Assembly: GCF_029873635.1 (NCBI RefSeq)
Contig: NC_080428.1
Location: forward strand, 63,793,957-63,857,956
Length of the DNA: 64,000 nt
Origin: Malania oleifera
Lineage: Eukaryota; Streptophyta; Magnoliopsida; Santalales; Ximeniaceae
Direction of reading: 5' to 3'
Every line of letters starts with the position of its first letter. Position 1 is the first letter of the stretch. Of this stretch, positions 11,172 to 20,830 are shown in pieces. The notes beneath the pieces are model-generated. The model ran no database searches and was not told the DNA's origin. It saw only the letters and a program-made list of their open reading frames with translations. Both the position numbers and the translations under genes were made by a program.

Positions 11172-13721
11172 AAATGAGAAATTACTCTGGGCTCCAGATT
11201 TTTGTTTTGAAATTTGCTCAAATTTCAAATTACAAATATGGGTGGGACTTAACATTTTATGAGCAAATGGAGTAACGTACGGTCAACATTGTATGGCGCC
11301 ACTCAACATGCATTGCTATGAGGGTGATCAAAGATCACTAGTCAGGATGCTAATGTGGCGGGCCAAGACTACCCAATATTTCCTCTGCTTTTTCCTGCAT
11401 CAGTGTGTGGTGACTAAAAATGATCTTATCTCTCATAAAATGTGTTATTCATATTTGTTTATAAATCCACATGCAATTGGGGGCTGCAAGTGTGGGGAGT
11501 TTTGGGCTTGATATATATTGTTGACCCATAAATTAACAAAAGCTTTTAGATAAAATGGGAACCTAACAAAACCAACAATGGTCAACATAAATAGACCATG
11601 GCTAACAACATTGCACCACAAATATTCAGGAACGATCCATATCATGTTTCATCATTCAGACATATTTTGTCTAGTGAATACCCTGAAATGAGATTAAAAC
11701 ATTAAAATATTGATGGTCCAGGATGCAACTAATAGTTTGGTTCTAGATGCCTGCTTCAGAGAAGATAGAACCTTTCTTTTTCTTGACAAATCCATCTTTA
11801 TCCAGGAAGAAGTCATAATACAGCATATAAGAATGAACAAATCAACTCAAGACAGTCCAAATAGAAGTTATGCAAATCAATGGAAATAACAGAGACCTGA
11901 TTTTAAAAAAATGCCAGAGGCACAACGAATAACAAATACATGACAATTTGCTACATCATGCTCCTTATGTACCCATTTGAGAGAGATACCTTATCAAGAT
12001 CAACCTGATGTGACTCAGAAATGCATAAGGTTCGCACATGACAATCATGAAGGTCAGCGGTTGATAAAGATTGATTTTCTTTCAGCAATGCTTCCAAATG
12101 AGTGGCATGCTGAAGAAAAAAAAAGTGAGACAAAAAAATTGAGTAAGGCTTATTATGAAGCAGAAAATATACATACAGACAATAAATGAAGTCAAATTAC
12201 AACTAACAGCAGCATTATAGGCCTGACAATTCAATATCTTGGACAAGTCAACTTGGCACCGAACAGAATGAACGATGTTAGCGAGGGAATTAATGTTATG
12301 TATCTCCTTCTCCAGTTCCTTCAGAGCATCTCCAGAATCCTCTGTGGAAACCAAATCAACCTTATTAAGAATTACAATATCCTGCAGCAAACAGCTGAGA
12401 TTGTGAGCATACAAAGCATTCACACATCTAAGACCAAACCTGACAATGATGTAAGTAACATTACAGGAGGAAACAATGAGGGCATGGAGAAAAGCACAAG
12501 AAGTGCTGGAATTTTGGAATTGGGCCTTCGATGAAAGTGTAGATAAGAGTAAAGAACTACTGGAAGCATGATTCAGGACTTTGACAGAATTGAAAATACT
12601 TTCACAAAATTAATAAAAATAAATCATAAATTAGCACAATAATTACCGCAAATGCTATTTGAAGAAAAGCTTCAGGAAATGAGGATGAATTTTGATGCCC
12701 ATTCAGCTGAAATCGGAGGTTTTTGGCATCCACAACCTATTTCAGCATAAAACCACCAAGGATATTAAGAAATAAAAATAGCAACCACAAAAATAAAACT
12801 TAAAAAAGTATAGGTTAATGCAAAAAGCAGCTATCATAAGCTCAAGTTCTTATAACACAATAAAGGAAAAAATAAATAAAAATAAAAATAAGAGAACACC
12901 TACTATTATTAACATGACAAAATGATTAATAAGATTTAGTTCAATTGTCATGAAACAATATTTTACCGTGATAATCGAATCAAGTTTAACAGTTGATTCC
13001 AGCTGATCATCCAACCAAAGAACAGAAGCAAGAGGTGCGGGGTTGGCCAACCCTGTGGTCTCTAGCAATATATGATCAAGTCTATTCCACGCGCAAAAAA
13101 ACATAAAAATAAAAAAATCACAAATTACTACTTCCTGCTCAGAAATTTTGCAATTGTAAATACAATAAAACGTAACTAATCGCAACATACATAATAATAA
13201 TAAAAGCATTATCACCTTTCCTTCCTCTGTACAAGTTGCTCCAATGCTTGAACAAGACTATGCTTGACGGTGCAACAAATGCAACCATTTGCCAGCTCAA
13301 CCCACTCTTCAACAAGTGCTCCGCCTTCTCCTTCGTTCAACATTGCCCTTTCCACCCCAATCTCTTCGCCAAATTCATTCAAGATTACAGCAATCCTCTT
13401 TCCGTGTTGCGAATTCAATATATGATTAACGAGCTGAGATTCATACTCCGAATGTAAGTGCAGAAAGTAAAACCCTAGCCAGCCTTCTGATAGGACTAGT
13501 TGTTCAATCTAATAATTAGATATGTATAAACAACAGGAGCTTTGATGCCCTAGGATTGAACTTACGGTGGACTTGCCGGCGCCGAGGTAACCGGTGATGA
13601 CGGTGACACCAACGGAAGCTTCAACTTCTTCTCCGCGGTCCGAGGGCTCTGACGACAAACGGCGTTGCTCGATTCCTTTTATTTCAACGGCGAACGGTGG
13701 CATTTCATCGTCTTCCTCCAT
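6680..13721 (-). CDS. COBW-domain / ZNG1-type zinc-transfer GTPase
   Basis: The only intact-looking host gene. Nine exons join in frame with GT/AG borders: 13721-13566, 13433-13216, 13081-12967, 12736-12647, 12381-12208, 12109-11990, 7564-7454, 6920-6839, 6744-6680, giving 376 residues, about the length of plant COBW proteins. Visible motifs: Walker A GYLGAGKST (44-52), metal-binding CICC (103-106) in ELANGCICC, the ETTGLANP switch/Walker B region (132-139), NKVD guanine-specificity motif (199-202), and the C-terminal COBW domain (WLEEILWDKK, then DVYRCKGVL; about 295-365). Family knowledge: CobW/ZNG1 GTPases deliver zinc or cobalt to client metalloenzymes. No organelle transit peptide is obvious, so it is probably cytosolic. 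The ATG at 13721 was chosen because MEEDDEMPP resembles the acidic start of plant homologues; an upstream in-frame ATG at 13772 would add 17 residues. Intron 6 is 4425 bp and hosts a fold-back element; the other introns are 94-533 bp. Confidence 0.93.
7091..7295. repeat. Three-copy 68 bp minisatellite in intron 7
   Basis: Units beginning ataaagtggg start at 7091, 7159 and 7227, a 68 bp period. Each carries a 'tttttggacaa..gcctat' core. The array lies inside intron 7 of the COBW gene and has no coding role. Confidence 0.88.
8111..8135. repeat. (AT)n microsatellite
   Basis: About 12 AT dinucleotides within intron 6 of the COBW gene. Confidence 0.95.
8775..9613 (+). repeat. Left arm of the fold-back element
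   Basis: About 0.84 kb, matching the reverse complement of the right arm. The outer end begins gagaaaatattgagtgg; the inner end is at the gtttgtaaaaa block. Small indels separate the arms, including absence of the long GA microsatellite carried by the right arm. Confidence 0.85.
9614..10611. other. Loop of the fold-back element, no gene seen
   Basis: About 1 kb of AT-rich sequence with A- and T-homopolymer tracts (about 9980-10000 and 10135-10152). No ORF with recognisable homology. Confidence 0.7.
10612..11385 (-). repeat. Right arm of the fold-back element
   Basis: Inverted partner of the left arm. It contains a short GA run near 11010-11025 and a long (GA)n tract at 11103-11169 that produce spurious Arg/Glu-rich ORFs on both strands. 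Confidence 0.85.
11103..11169. repeat. (GA)n microsatellite
   Basis: About 33 GA dinucleotides inside the right arm of the intronic fold-back element; not matched by an equally long tract in the left arm, so it probably expanded after the arms arose. Confidence 0.95.
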
Positions 13722-14434
13722 TTTCAGAGTTGCAGTTTTCTGATGAGCAAGAACAGCACCACTATTGTTCAAATTACAAAATAATGTTGCATACGGATTG
13801 GGTTAAGACTTTCGATTGAGCTTTAGGGCTTTAGAGATTTGGATGGGCTTGGTTTTGGAAAGCTATTTTATTTTATTTTTTATTTATAATTTATTCTAGA
13901 TTCCCCGCCTTTGAGAGCATATTTTAACCAAGAAATAAATTAATTAAGATTCATTATACCCACTTATAAGATAAATACATTATATTATTTATGAAAAAAT
14001 TAATGCTTTTTAGTTTTAATTGTAAATAATTTGTACTTTGGCATCTATATCTGTATGTTATGATTTTTATTTTTATTTTTCAGATAATTACCCTAAAAAA
14101 TAAAATAATAAAAATTATTCTTAAGACATTCAACACAGTGTGTCATTAGCAAGGAACTTATTAGGGTATTAGTGATCAAGAAAATAATTTTTACATTTAA
14201 TGTAATAGGTTATCTAAAGTATTGTGTTTTCTTTAGGTTGTAAGATGAATATTTTTTAAAATAAAAATATTTGTAATTAATTTTAAGCCGTTTGTTAGTA
14301 GAATACTTTTAAAGTTTACAACCATATATTTTATTTTTAATAAGATGACATGCTAAGTTCTTCATGAGAATGATTGAATTAAAAAAAAAATGCAAATTAA
14401 GCTTTTCCTATGGCTTTACAATTGATCTAAGGTG
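13722..14434. other. 5' region of the COBW gene, AT-rich intergenic
   Basis: Contains the presumed 5' UTR and promoter of the minus-strand COBW gene. A 17-codon in-frame upstream extension lies in 13722-13772. Beyond about 13860 it is AT-rich with no ORF. No confident TATA box or transcription start was identified. Confidence 0.6.
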
Positions 14435-14672
14435 GCATTCTAGCCTAAGGGTGCTTAATGGGACCACCACGGGGACCACCCTAAATACAACCCGGTTAAC
14501 CAAACGGATTTAACAGCTAATCAAACACTAAGCCCTCTCCACAGAGGTCCAAACTACAAGTCTAATTGTCTAGAATTTTCCAAAAGTTTGAGATAGAATA
14601 TTGATTCTTTAAATAAAATCAAGTAGATTCACAAAAAGCATTAAACGTGGCTCTGATACCATTTCTCTTACA
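14435..14672 (-). repeat. Inverted copy of the pararetrovirus leader with primer-binding site
   Basis: On the minus strand this matches the plus-strand leader at 15316-15555 over its whole length. It includes TGGTATCAGAGCCACG (14646-14661) and the downstream block ctgtggagagggcttagtgt. Substitutions are scattered. It meets the plus-strand viral polyprotein tail at about 14663-14672, so the two viral pieces are joined head to head. Confidence 0.9.
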
Positions 14673-14912
14673 GAACTTCAACAATGGTTTCAAAAGCAAT
14701 CTGACTCAAACACCGAGTTTCTAAATTCAAAAAGACTTTCTCAAGCTCGTCTTGCTGCGGCATCATCAAAATCAAAATATAGGAAACTCCTCAAAGAATC
14801 TCTCTGTCCTCTAAGTAGCAGTAGCAGTGACGGAGATGATGATCAACCTCAAAAAGATATTTTTCAAGATTCCCAATGCCTAAATGACATTGACCCACTT
14901 GTCATGATTTAA
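14673..14912 (+). pseudogene. Endogenous caulimovirid polyprotein C-terminal tail
   Basis: An open stretch of about 80 codons (LQQWFQKQSDSNTEFLNSKR, then AAASSKSKYRKLL and a Ser/Asp-rich end) stops with TAA at 14910. It lies immediately upstream of a region with a TATA box and tRNA-Met primer site, the position expected for the end of the reverse transcriptase-RNase H polyprotein in petuvirus/florendovirus-like genomes. RT and RNase H themselves are absent here. Assignment rests mainly on this context. Confidence 0.6.
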
Positions 14913-15325
14913 AGTTCCCACCAACATCTTTACGTGTCAAAAGCAGATTCGTCTAAAACTTGTCAGCTCGACTTTACATGTCAAAACCAAATTCCCTTTG
15001 ACAGTACAAAGTCACTTGCTCAGAGACTCCACCTACAATAAAACTAAGACCACTCATTTGTACTTAGTTTCAATTATTGTATCCAACATTGTCTATTTAA
15101 GAGTATGTATCTTGCTCCTAGAGGCATTGGTTTTTGAAGAGAAATTACTCCTAGAAGAAGTTTTCGGAAAGAATTGAATACCTCCTTTGAAAGTTTTTTT
15201 GTAAGTTATAAACTTTGATTTCAAATATTTGTATCATTTCAACTTTTATTTCAAGTGTTTGTATTTCAATTATTAAATATCTATTTCAATTATCATATAA
15301 TTCATAATATATCCTAGGTAAGAAA
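14913..15325 (+). promoter_or_regulatory. Pararetrovirus intergenic region with candidate pregenomic promoter
   Basis: Non-coding stretch between the polyprotein tail and the primer-binding site. A TATA-like ctatttaag lies at 15093-15101, followed by about 225 bp of leader before the primer site. Caulimovirids place their single genome-length promoter here. Whether it is active in the host cannot be judged from sequence. Confidence 0.6.
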
Positions 15326-15337
15326 TGGTATCAGAGC
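15326..15337 (+). other. tRNA-Met(initiator) primer-binding site, pararetroviral
   Basis: TGGTATCAGAGC followed by CACGTTT, complementary to the 3' end of plant initiator tRNA-Met for the first 14 bases. It marks position 1 of the viral map and is repeated in inverted orientation at 14650-14661. Confidence 0.88.
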
Positions 15338-15576
15338 CACGTTTAATGCTTTCTATGAATCTGCTTGGTTTCATTTAAAGAATAGATATTCTATCTTTTG
15401 GGGAATTCTTGAGCGATTAGGCTTATAGTTTAGACCTTTGTGGAGAGGGCTTAGTGTTTGGTTAGCCGTTAAATTCATTTGGTCAGCCTGTGTTTATTTA
15501 GGGTGGTCTCAGTGGCGGTCCCATTAGGCATCCTTAGGCTAGAATGCTAGCTTAATTTATTAGTCTTCTCCGTTAA

Positions 15577-16597
15577 GATGAGTAAGTTTATGAAATCTTT
15601 GATGAGTTCCAGTAATAGTAATTGAAGCAATCAAATGATAGATGAAATAGATTCAAGATTAGAAAAATCTAGAGTATAGTCAAAGAAATCAACTTTCAAT
15701 TTCAATAGATAATGTAGAAAAATATTTTCAAAATTGGACTATTTCCAATATCAAAATTAATCAAATATATCAAAAGGGATCTTTTGATTCAAAGAAGTTT
15801 CAATTTTAAAGATTTCTGAAGGAACTCATTCAATAAAAAATAATAATGAAAGTATTCAACAATTTTCTAAAGAAGATATTCAATTCTTAAAGAAAAAATT
15901 TCAATATGTTCATGTAAGTGCTGTTCAAATTGCTGGAAAACCCCTTCATAGAAAAGACTTAGATAGACCCATTTGTCTATGCCTAAGATATCCAAGACAC
16001 CATGACTTTAAATCCTCTTTAATTGGATTAGTTGAAACCAATATGGGAAATTGACCCATATACTTCAATTGTTTCCCATACACTCTGTTAGATTTCCTTG
16101 ATGAGACAATTTAGAAATCTTTAACCCTAGATATTCAAACCGAGAATTATGAAATAGATGAAGGATCAAGAATGTTAGCTGTAATATATAATATATATTA
16201 CAAAGCGATATCAGCTACAATCAATGTAGAATGTTTACTTCAATCCTCAAAGGACTCTACAGTCTCGTTTCAAACTAATAGCAAACATTCAACCACAATG
16301 ATTCCTAAGAAGCTTCCTTGGGATCAACTTATTCAAACCTCTTCCTGGAATTGGAGTCATTTCCAAGTTCCTAAAATAAAAAAAATAAAAAATAAAGAAC
16401 CGATCATAATAGAAGAACCAAATGGATCTATTATGATAGAATTTTTAAGAGATAATGAAGCCTCAGCTTCAAGAAATTCAAGAAGTTTAGAATTTGAATA
16501 TACACTAGCTAGAAGATGTTTCAGATCTTCTAGCATAAAGTCAACAAGTGATTGTGAGCTTAAAGGAGCAAATTTTAATCCAAATATTCCAAACTAA
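15577..16597 (+). pseudogene. Endogenous caulimovirid movement protein region
   Basis: The reading begins at an ATG (15577) but meets a stop near 15624 and frame changes before about 15880. From about 15895 it follows the caulimovirid movement-protein fold: QIAGKPLHRKDLDRP, a block ending PIYFNCFPYTLLDF (16048-16090), then IPKKLPWDQLIQTSSWNW near 16301-16355. Stops at about 16054 and 16112 and a TAA at 16595 break it. In the family this protein forms tubules that carry virions through plasmodesmata. Here it is a dead genomic copy. The weakly similar order MP then coat protein then protease suggests a petuvirus/florendovirus relative. Confidence 0.82.
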
Positions 16598-17587
16598 ATG
16601 TCTCCAACATCACGCACTTCAACTTCTCAAGTTATGGATGAAAGTCAACAATCATCCAAACATATTTTTGTAATTACAAAAGAACTCCAAAAGGCTTTCG
16701 ATGATCTAGAGGATCAAAAAGAAAGAGAAGAGTTGTTTAAAAAATGTTCAATTGAAAAACTAAATCGAACAAATATGCTACTAATAAATGAATACCATGA
16801 AAACAAACATTTATTTTTTACATGGTATGAATGTATTCAAACTCTTGTTTGATTACAAATCAATCAACACTCTAGAAACATTCTATTTCAAAACTTGGTG
16901 GCTTTCTGATCATAAAGTCGTAACATCAATCCATCCTCCACCTGAAGAATTCAAGTTTAACATTGATGGAACATAGCTTACTGCTTCTCCTTTCAAAACT
17001 GTAGATAAAAAATTACCTGAATCAACAAATGCAACATTAAAAGATTTTAAAAATATTCAAATTCAAAATAATTATTCAAATCAAATTCTAAATATAGTTG
17101 CTCAACAACTCATCAAAATTGAAGAAAAAATTGATACATCTCAATTTATTTTTTTTCCAAAAATATGGGAAAAGAGAGATGAAATTATTCAACAACGAAT
17201 TAACGTCCAAAAACCTATTTTTATACTAACCGACGTTCTAGACCAACACTTAATAAACTTTAAAAAGCATGATCCACTACTAGAAGAAATTTCTAGAAAA
17301 ATAGAAAAACTCCAATCAATAAATAATCCATCCACCTCCACTTCAAGCAAAATTAATGTTATCAACAAAGAATCGGATATCAAAGCAATTAAATCTCAAT
17401 TTACAAGCCCAATAGATCAACTATCTACATCTTCAAATACTTCTATTAGACATCAATTTGAAAACTCTGATGAAACTTTAAATATTAATAAAATGATATT
17501 CAAAAAAAAATATTATCCTAAACTAACTCCTCCTTATTTTTAGGCCGAAGAAAGACATTTGATTACTCAATCAAAGTATGATGATTG
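16598..17587 (+). pseudogene. Pararetrovirus polyprotein linker between MP and coat protein
   Basis: Low-complexity, Lys/Glu/Ile/Ser-rich coding remnants continue after the movement-protein region with several frame changes (ORF pieces at 16598-16852 and 16788-16976, then an open stretch from about 16980). A predicted helical, coiled-coil-like segment (IVAQQLIKIEEKID; LLEEISRKIEKLQS) lies near 17090-17320. No catalytic motif is visible. An LTR element interrupts it at 17588. Confidence 0.6.
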
Positions 17588-19010
17588 TGGTAACTCAAAT
17601 TTAATAGAGTGGATGATTTTAAATATATTTATCAGAGTACTAAAAACTTTTTATTGCAACAATATCTCCAATATCAAATATTATCATCCGTAAAAATTCT
17701 AAAACACTAAAAATACAAATAATCTAAGATCTATTCTAAATAACTATTACTATGCTTTCGCTACACTACTCTGATTTCGGTTAGACTCCTCAAACTATCT
17801 GAAAAGTAAGATAATAATGGGATAAGACACCCCCCAATAATTAAGGACTAGATTATTATCGGTACGTGGCTAAAATGAGCTGTAGTATAAAAATACATTC
17901 ATTAATTCTGTTCTAATAAAAATCGCATTTGTAAATATTTAATTTAATAATTTAATTGTTAAATCCACATATAAACAAATATACGTAATTTCCTTTAAAT
18001 CATAATTTAAGTCTATCATATAATCATAATCACATAAATACACAAATATGTATAAAGAATTCTTTTTTGGTCATATCATGCTTAACCCTATGACTGAGTT
18101 GTATAATCCGAAAATTGGACTTAGTTAGTTGATCACCAACCAATTAGATTAAATCAAAAGTTTATATCTGTAAGATAGTTTGTCAGTCACATCCTCATAC
18201 TCATTCTCATATTCAGGTCAAACTAACTATCCACTACCAACACTTCTATAATAGTGTAGTTGCACTAATATTCATCTGTAATTATGATCATCAAAGTTCT
18301 TAAAACATATAATAGAATTTATGCAATTAAACCGTATAATAATCTAAACATTTTTCCAACATAAAATTTATAGTAAAATCACATAAATATTTTCAATAAA
18401 TCACATAATAAGCATAACACTGTAAAAATCTCAAATTTGTTCAATTATGCAAAAATATAAAATTAACTCATGCCACACGATTTGTCTAATAATTATAATT
18501 TTAACAAATTATCATAGAAAAAGTATAATAATCCACTTATTTAATTGAATACCAATATAATCAGAAAACTCGATATAATTAAATTCCTACAGTACAATTT
18601 AATTCACGCATAAGGATATAATTAAATTAACGTAATCAATTTAATTCAAGCATATTTTAAAGTAAAATCTGACATAATCTAACTTACTTATACTAACTCT
18701 GTAGTGGTGCCTACGGCGTGCGGATGATGAAATTTTCTAATTAAATCATTGAAAAGTGGAGTTGGGACTTGGGAATGATGTCCGTTCTTCAATTTGGCGG
18801 AAAAATGCAAAAAGATTAAGAGAGAGAACATGAGGGGGAATTTCAATTTTGATTTCCAGGAAGTAATCATGTATATATATAAAATAATATATTATATTAT
18901 ATTATAATATTTAATAAATAAATAAATAATTTTTATTTTTTTTTATTCTTTATTTTTTATTTTTAGAATTATTCCACTAATCTTATATATATAGTTTTGG
19001 AGTCATTACA
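17588..19010 (-). repeat. 3' LTR of the deleted element
   Basis: About 1.42 kb, apparently full length. It matches the 19221-19694 copy from the tggtaac end through 'taataattataatttta', with about 450 bp in its middle absent from the other copy. Confidence 0.75.
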
Positions 19011-19220
19011 TTCTCTCCTCCTTATAAAAATTTCATTATCAAAATTTGTTAAATGTGTCTCTAAATAAAATCTATTGTTCATGCGTAACACTAGAATATC
19101 TTTAAAAAAAAAAAATCCTAACCTACCTATTCCTATCCTTATCCTAATTAATACCTATACTCTAATAAAAATCATTCATAAAGTCTACAAAATCTATATC
19201 CTAACCTTTGATGCCAACAG

Positions 19221-19694
19221 TGGTAACACGAATTTTATACAGCGGAAGATCTTAAATATATTTATTAGAGTACTAAAAATATTTTATTACAACAATATTT
19301 CCAATATCAAATATTATCATCCGTAAAAATTTTAAAACATTAAAAATATAAATAATCTAAGATCTATTCTAAATAACTCTTACTATCCCACCCACGCTTC
19401 CGTTAAGCTACTCTGATTTCAGTTAGACTCTTCAAACTATCTAATAAGTAAGACAATAATGGGGTGAGACACCTCCCAGTAAGTAAGGATTAGATTATTA
19501 TCAGTGTGTGGTTAAAATGAATTGTAATATAAAAATTCATTCAGTAATTATATTCTAATAAAAATTGCATTTGTAAATATTTTCAATAAATCACATAATA
19601 AGCATAATACCGCAAAAATCCCAAATTTGCTTAATTATGCAAAAATATAAAATTCACTCATGCCACACGATTTGTCTAATAATTATAATTTTAA
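19221..19694 (-). repeat. Truncated 5' LTR of the deleted element
   Basis: Matches the 3' LTR but lacks its first half-kilobase and an internal block whose breakpoints share 'aaatattt', suggesting a microhomology deletion. The viral coat-protein remnant resumes immediately after it. Confidence 0.72.
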
Positions 19695-20200
19695 TTATAA
19701 CAAAATACAACTCAACAATTCCTTACAAAGAATTGACTTATGGAGAATTAATCAATTTCGTTAATCAAGAAGGCTTGCATTGGTGTACAAACTTAAAGAT
19801 AGAGTCAAAACTAAAAAATGAATTTAAACGAAGTAAAAAGGAATTAGGATCGTTTTGTTCTCAATATGGTTAGGAAAAACTCACCTCTCCATCTTCAAGA
19901 AGAAAAGGAAAAGAAAAAATATAAAAGATACAAATCAAAAGATCTTGACAATTATCAAAAACCTAAGAAATATATAACACATAAATCAAAAAAGAAATCA
20001 TCAAATCATAAAAAAGAGTCTATTATTTGCCATAAATTTGGAAGATATGGACATTATAGCTTTCAATGCAAAATGAGAAAACAAATTCAAAGTCTCAAAG
20101 CCAATAATGAATTAAAAAATCAATTACTAAAAATGTTTATGAATGATACAAGTTCTTTAGAAGATTTATCCTCTGAGGATAAAATCATCAATATTAATTA
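19695..20200 (+). pseudogene. Endogenous caulimovirid coat protein region with zinc knuckle
   Basis: After the inserted LTR element, a capsid-like stretch reads LTYGELINFVNQEGLHWC and KKELGSFCSQYG, breaks by a stop and frameshift near 19870, and continues as a Lys/Arg-rich basic tail. A zinc knuckle CHKFGRYGHYSFQC follows near 20027-20070. The second cysteine of the C-x2-C-x4-H-x4-C motif is Phe, so zinc binding would be impaired. An acidic tail (DLSSEDKIININ) precedes the stop at 20199. The N-terminal half of the capsid domain is missing. This knuckle type is standard for caulimovirid coat proteins, where it binds the pregenomic RNA. Confidence 0.82.
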
Positions 20201-20830
20201 AACAGATAGTTCAACAGAATACTAGAAGAGATCGACGACTCAATCCTCAAAAGAAAATACCTAGAAAACTCAAAGAACTTGTACTTCATGAAGAAAGATA
20301 AGATAAATCGAAACTTTTCAATCCTTATAATCTCAATGAAAATCTCAAATGAGATGAAGAAAAACCAGCTACTATTCTTGATCTTCAAATAGAAATTAAA
20401 GAAATCAAAATTCAAATAAAAGACCTATAAAGTCAAACAAATAAGTGGCAGACAGAAAAAATAAAATTTAAAGAAGAATTTCAATTAATAAAGGAAAAAC
20501 TTAACACCAAAGAAGATGATTTTCAACTTATGGAAGAAAAAATAGTCAACAAAATAGATAAGGTTACCATTCATAAATGGCAGACTCTTATCAAATTAAC
20601 AATAGGTCAAGACTTTACTCTTGAAGCTATTGCTTTGATAGATTCAGGAGACGACCTCAACTGTATTCAAGAAAGGACCAATATTTTGAAAAAACAACTG
20701 AACCCATAATTTTTAATATTTCATAATATAAACAACTTTGCTCTGAAAGTTGTTTGGGAACTGACTCTCCCCTTGGAACAAAATGACTTCATCACACATA
20801 CAATAGCAGAAGGCAACCTTTAATCTAGGT
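20201..20830 (+). pseudogene. Endogenous caulimovirid protease region
   Basis: A helical Lys/Glu/Gln-rich linker (about 20370-20560) leads into a retropepsin-like domain with IALIDSGDDLNCIQE at about 20630-20673. The catalytic DSG is retained but the next, usually Ala, residue is Asp. Stops near 20220-20430 and at 20709 and a following frame change break it. No reverse transcriptase follows, so the relic is 3' truncated before the polymerase. Confidence 0.78.

Larger units (their letters stand above)
8775..11385. mobile_element. Fold-back (long inverted-repeat) element in COBW intron 6
   Basis: Two long arms are inverted copies of each other around a loop of roughly 1 kb. Read outward from the loop, both arms share 'ggtcaacattg..atggc', the 'caatattt' ends, a 'tcaaatttcaaatt' block and 'ggatttcttgttggaggt'. 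Arms are about 0.8 kb, much longer than the TIRs of typical MITEs. No transposase ORF is seen in arms or loop; the longest ORFs are by-products of GA/CT and proline-codon-rich sequence. Long-TIR non-autonomous MULE or Foldback-type element is the best guess. Clean target duplications were not found at the estimated ends. It sits wholly within the intron. Confidence 0.85.
17588..19694 (-). mobile_element. Internally deleted LTR element inserted in the viral relic
   Basis: Two LTR-like copies on the minus strand flank only about 210 bp. The complete 3' LTR starts TGTAATGACTCC at 19010 and ends GTTACCA at 17588. The internal part has a pyrimidine-rich stretch (minus-strand polypurine tract) at 19011-19025 and a degenerate tRNA-Met-like primer site (minus TGGCATCAAAGG, 19205-19216). 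The TGTAATGAC start and purine-rich tract resemble Gypsy chromoviruses. No coding capacity remains. Confidence 0.75.

Noticed and set aside
10865..11275. Arg/Glu-rich ORFs over the GA repeat as a gene
   Set aside because: They are products of the (GA)n microsatellite and exist on both strands within a fold-back arm in an intron.
13722..13772. Upstream ATG at 13772 as the COBW start
   Set aside because: It is in frame but adds 17 residues that do not resemble plant homologues; the ATG at 13721 gives the usual acidic N-terminus. It cannot be excluded.
14650..15337. The two tRNA-Met primer sites as ends of an LTR retrotransposon
   Set aside because: They face each other's opposite direction, no LTR pair flanks them, and the following coding blocks are caulimovirid MP, CP and PR.
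16172..16597. 141-codon ORF as a host gene
   Set aside because: Its sequence and neighbours match the C-terminal part of a viral movement protein, and the frame extends upstream through stops.
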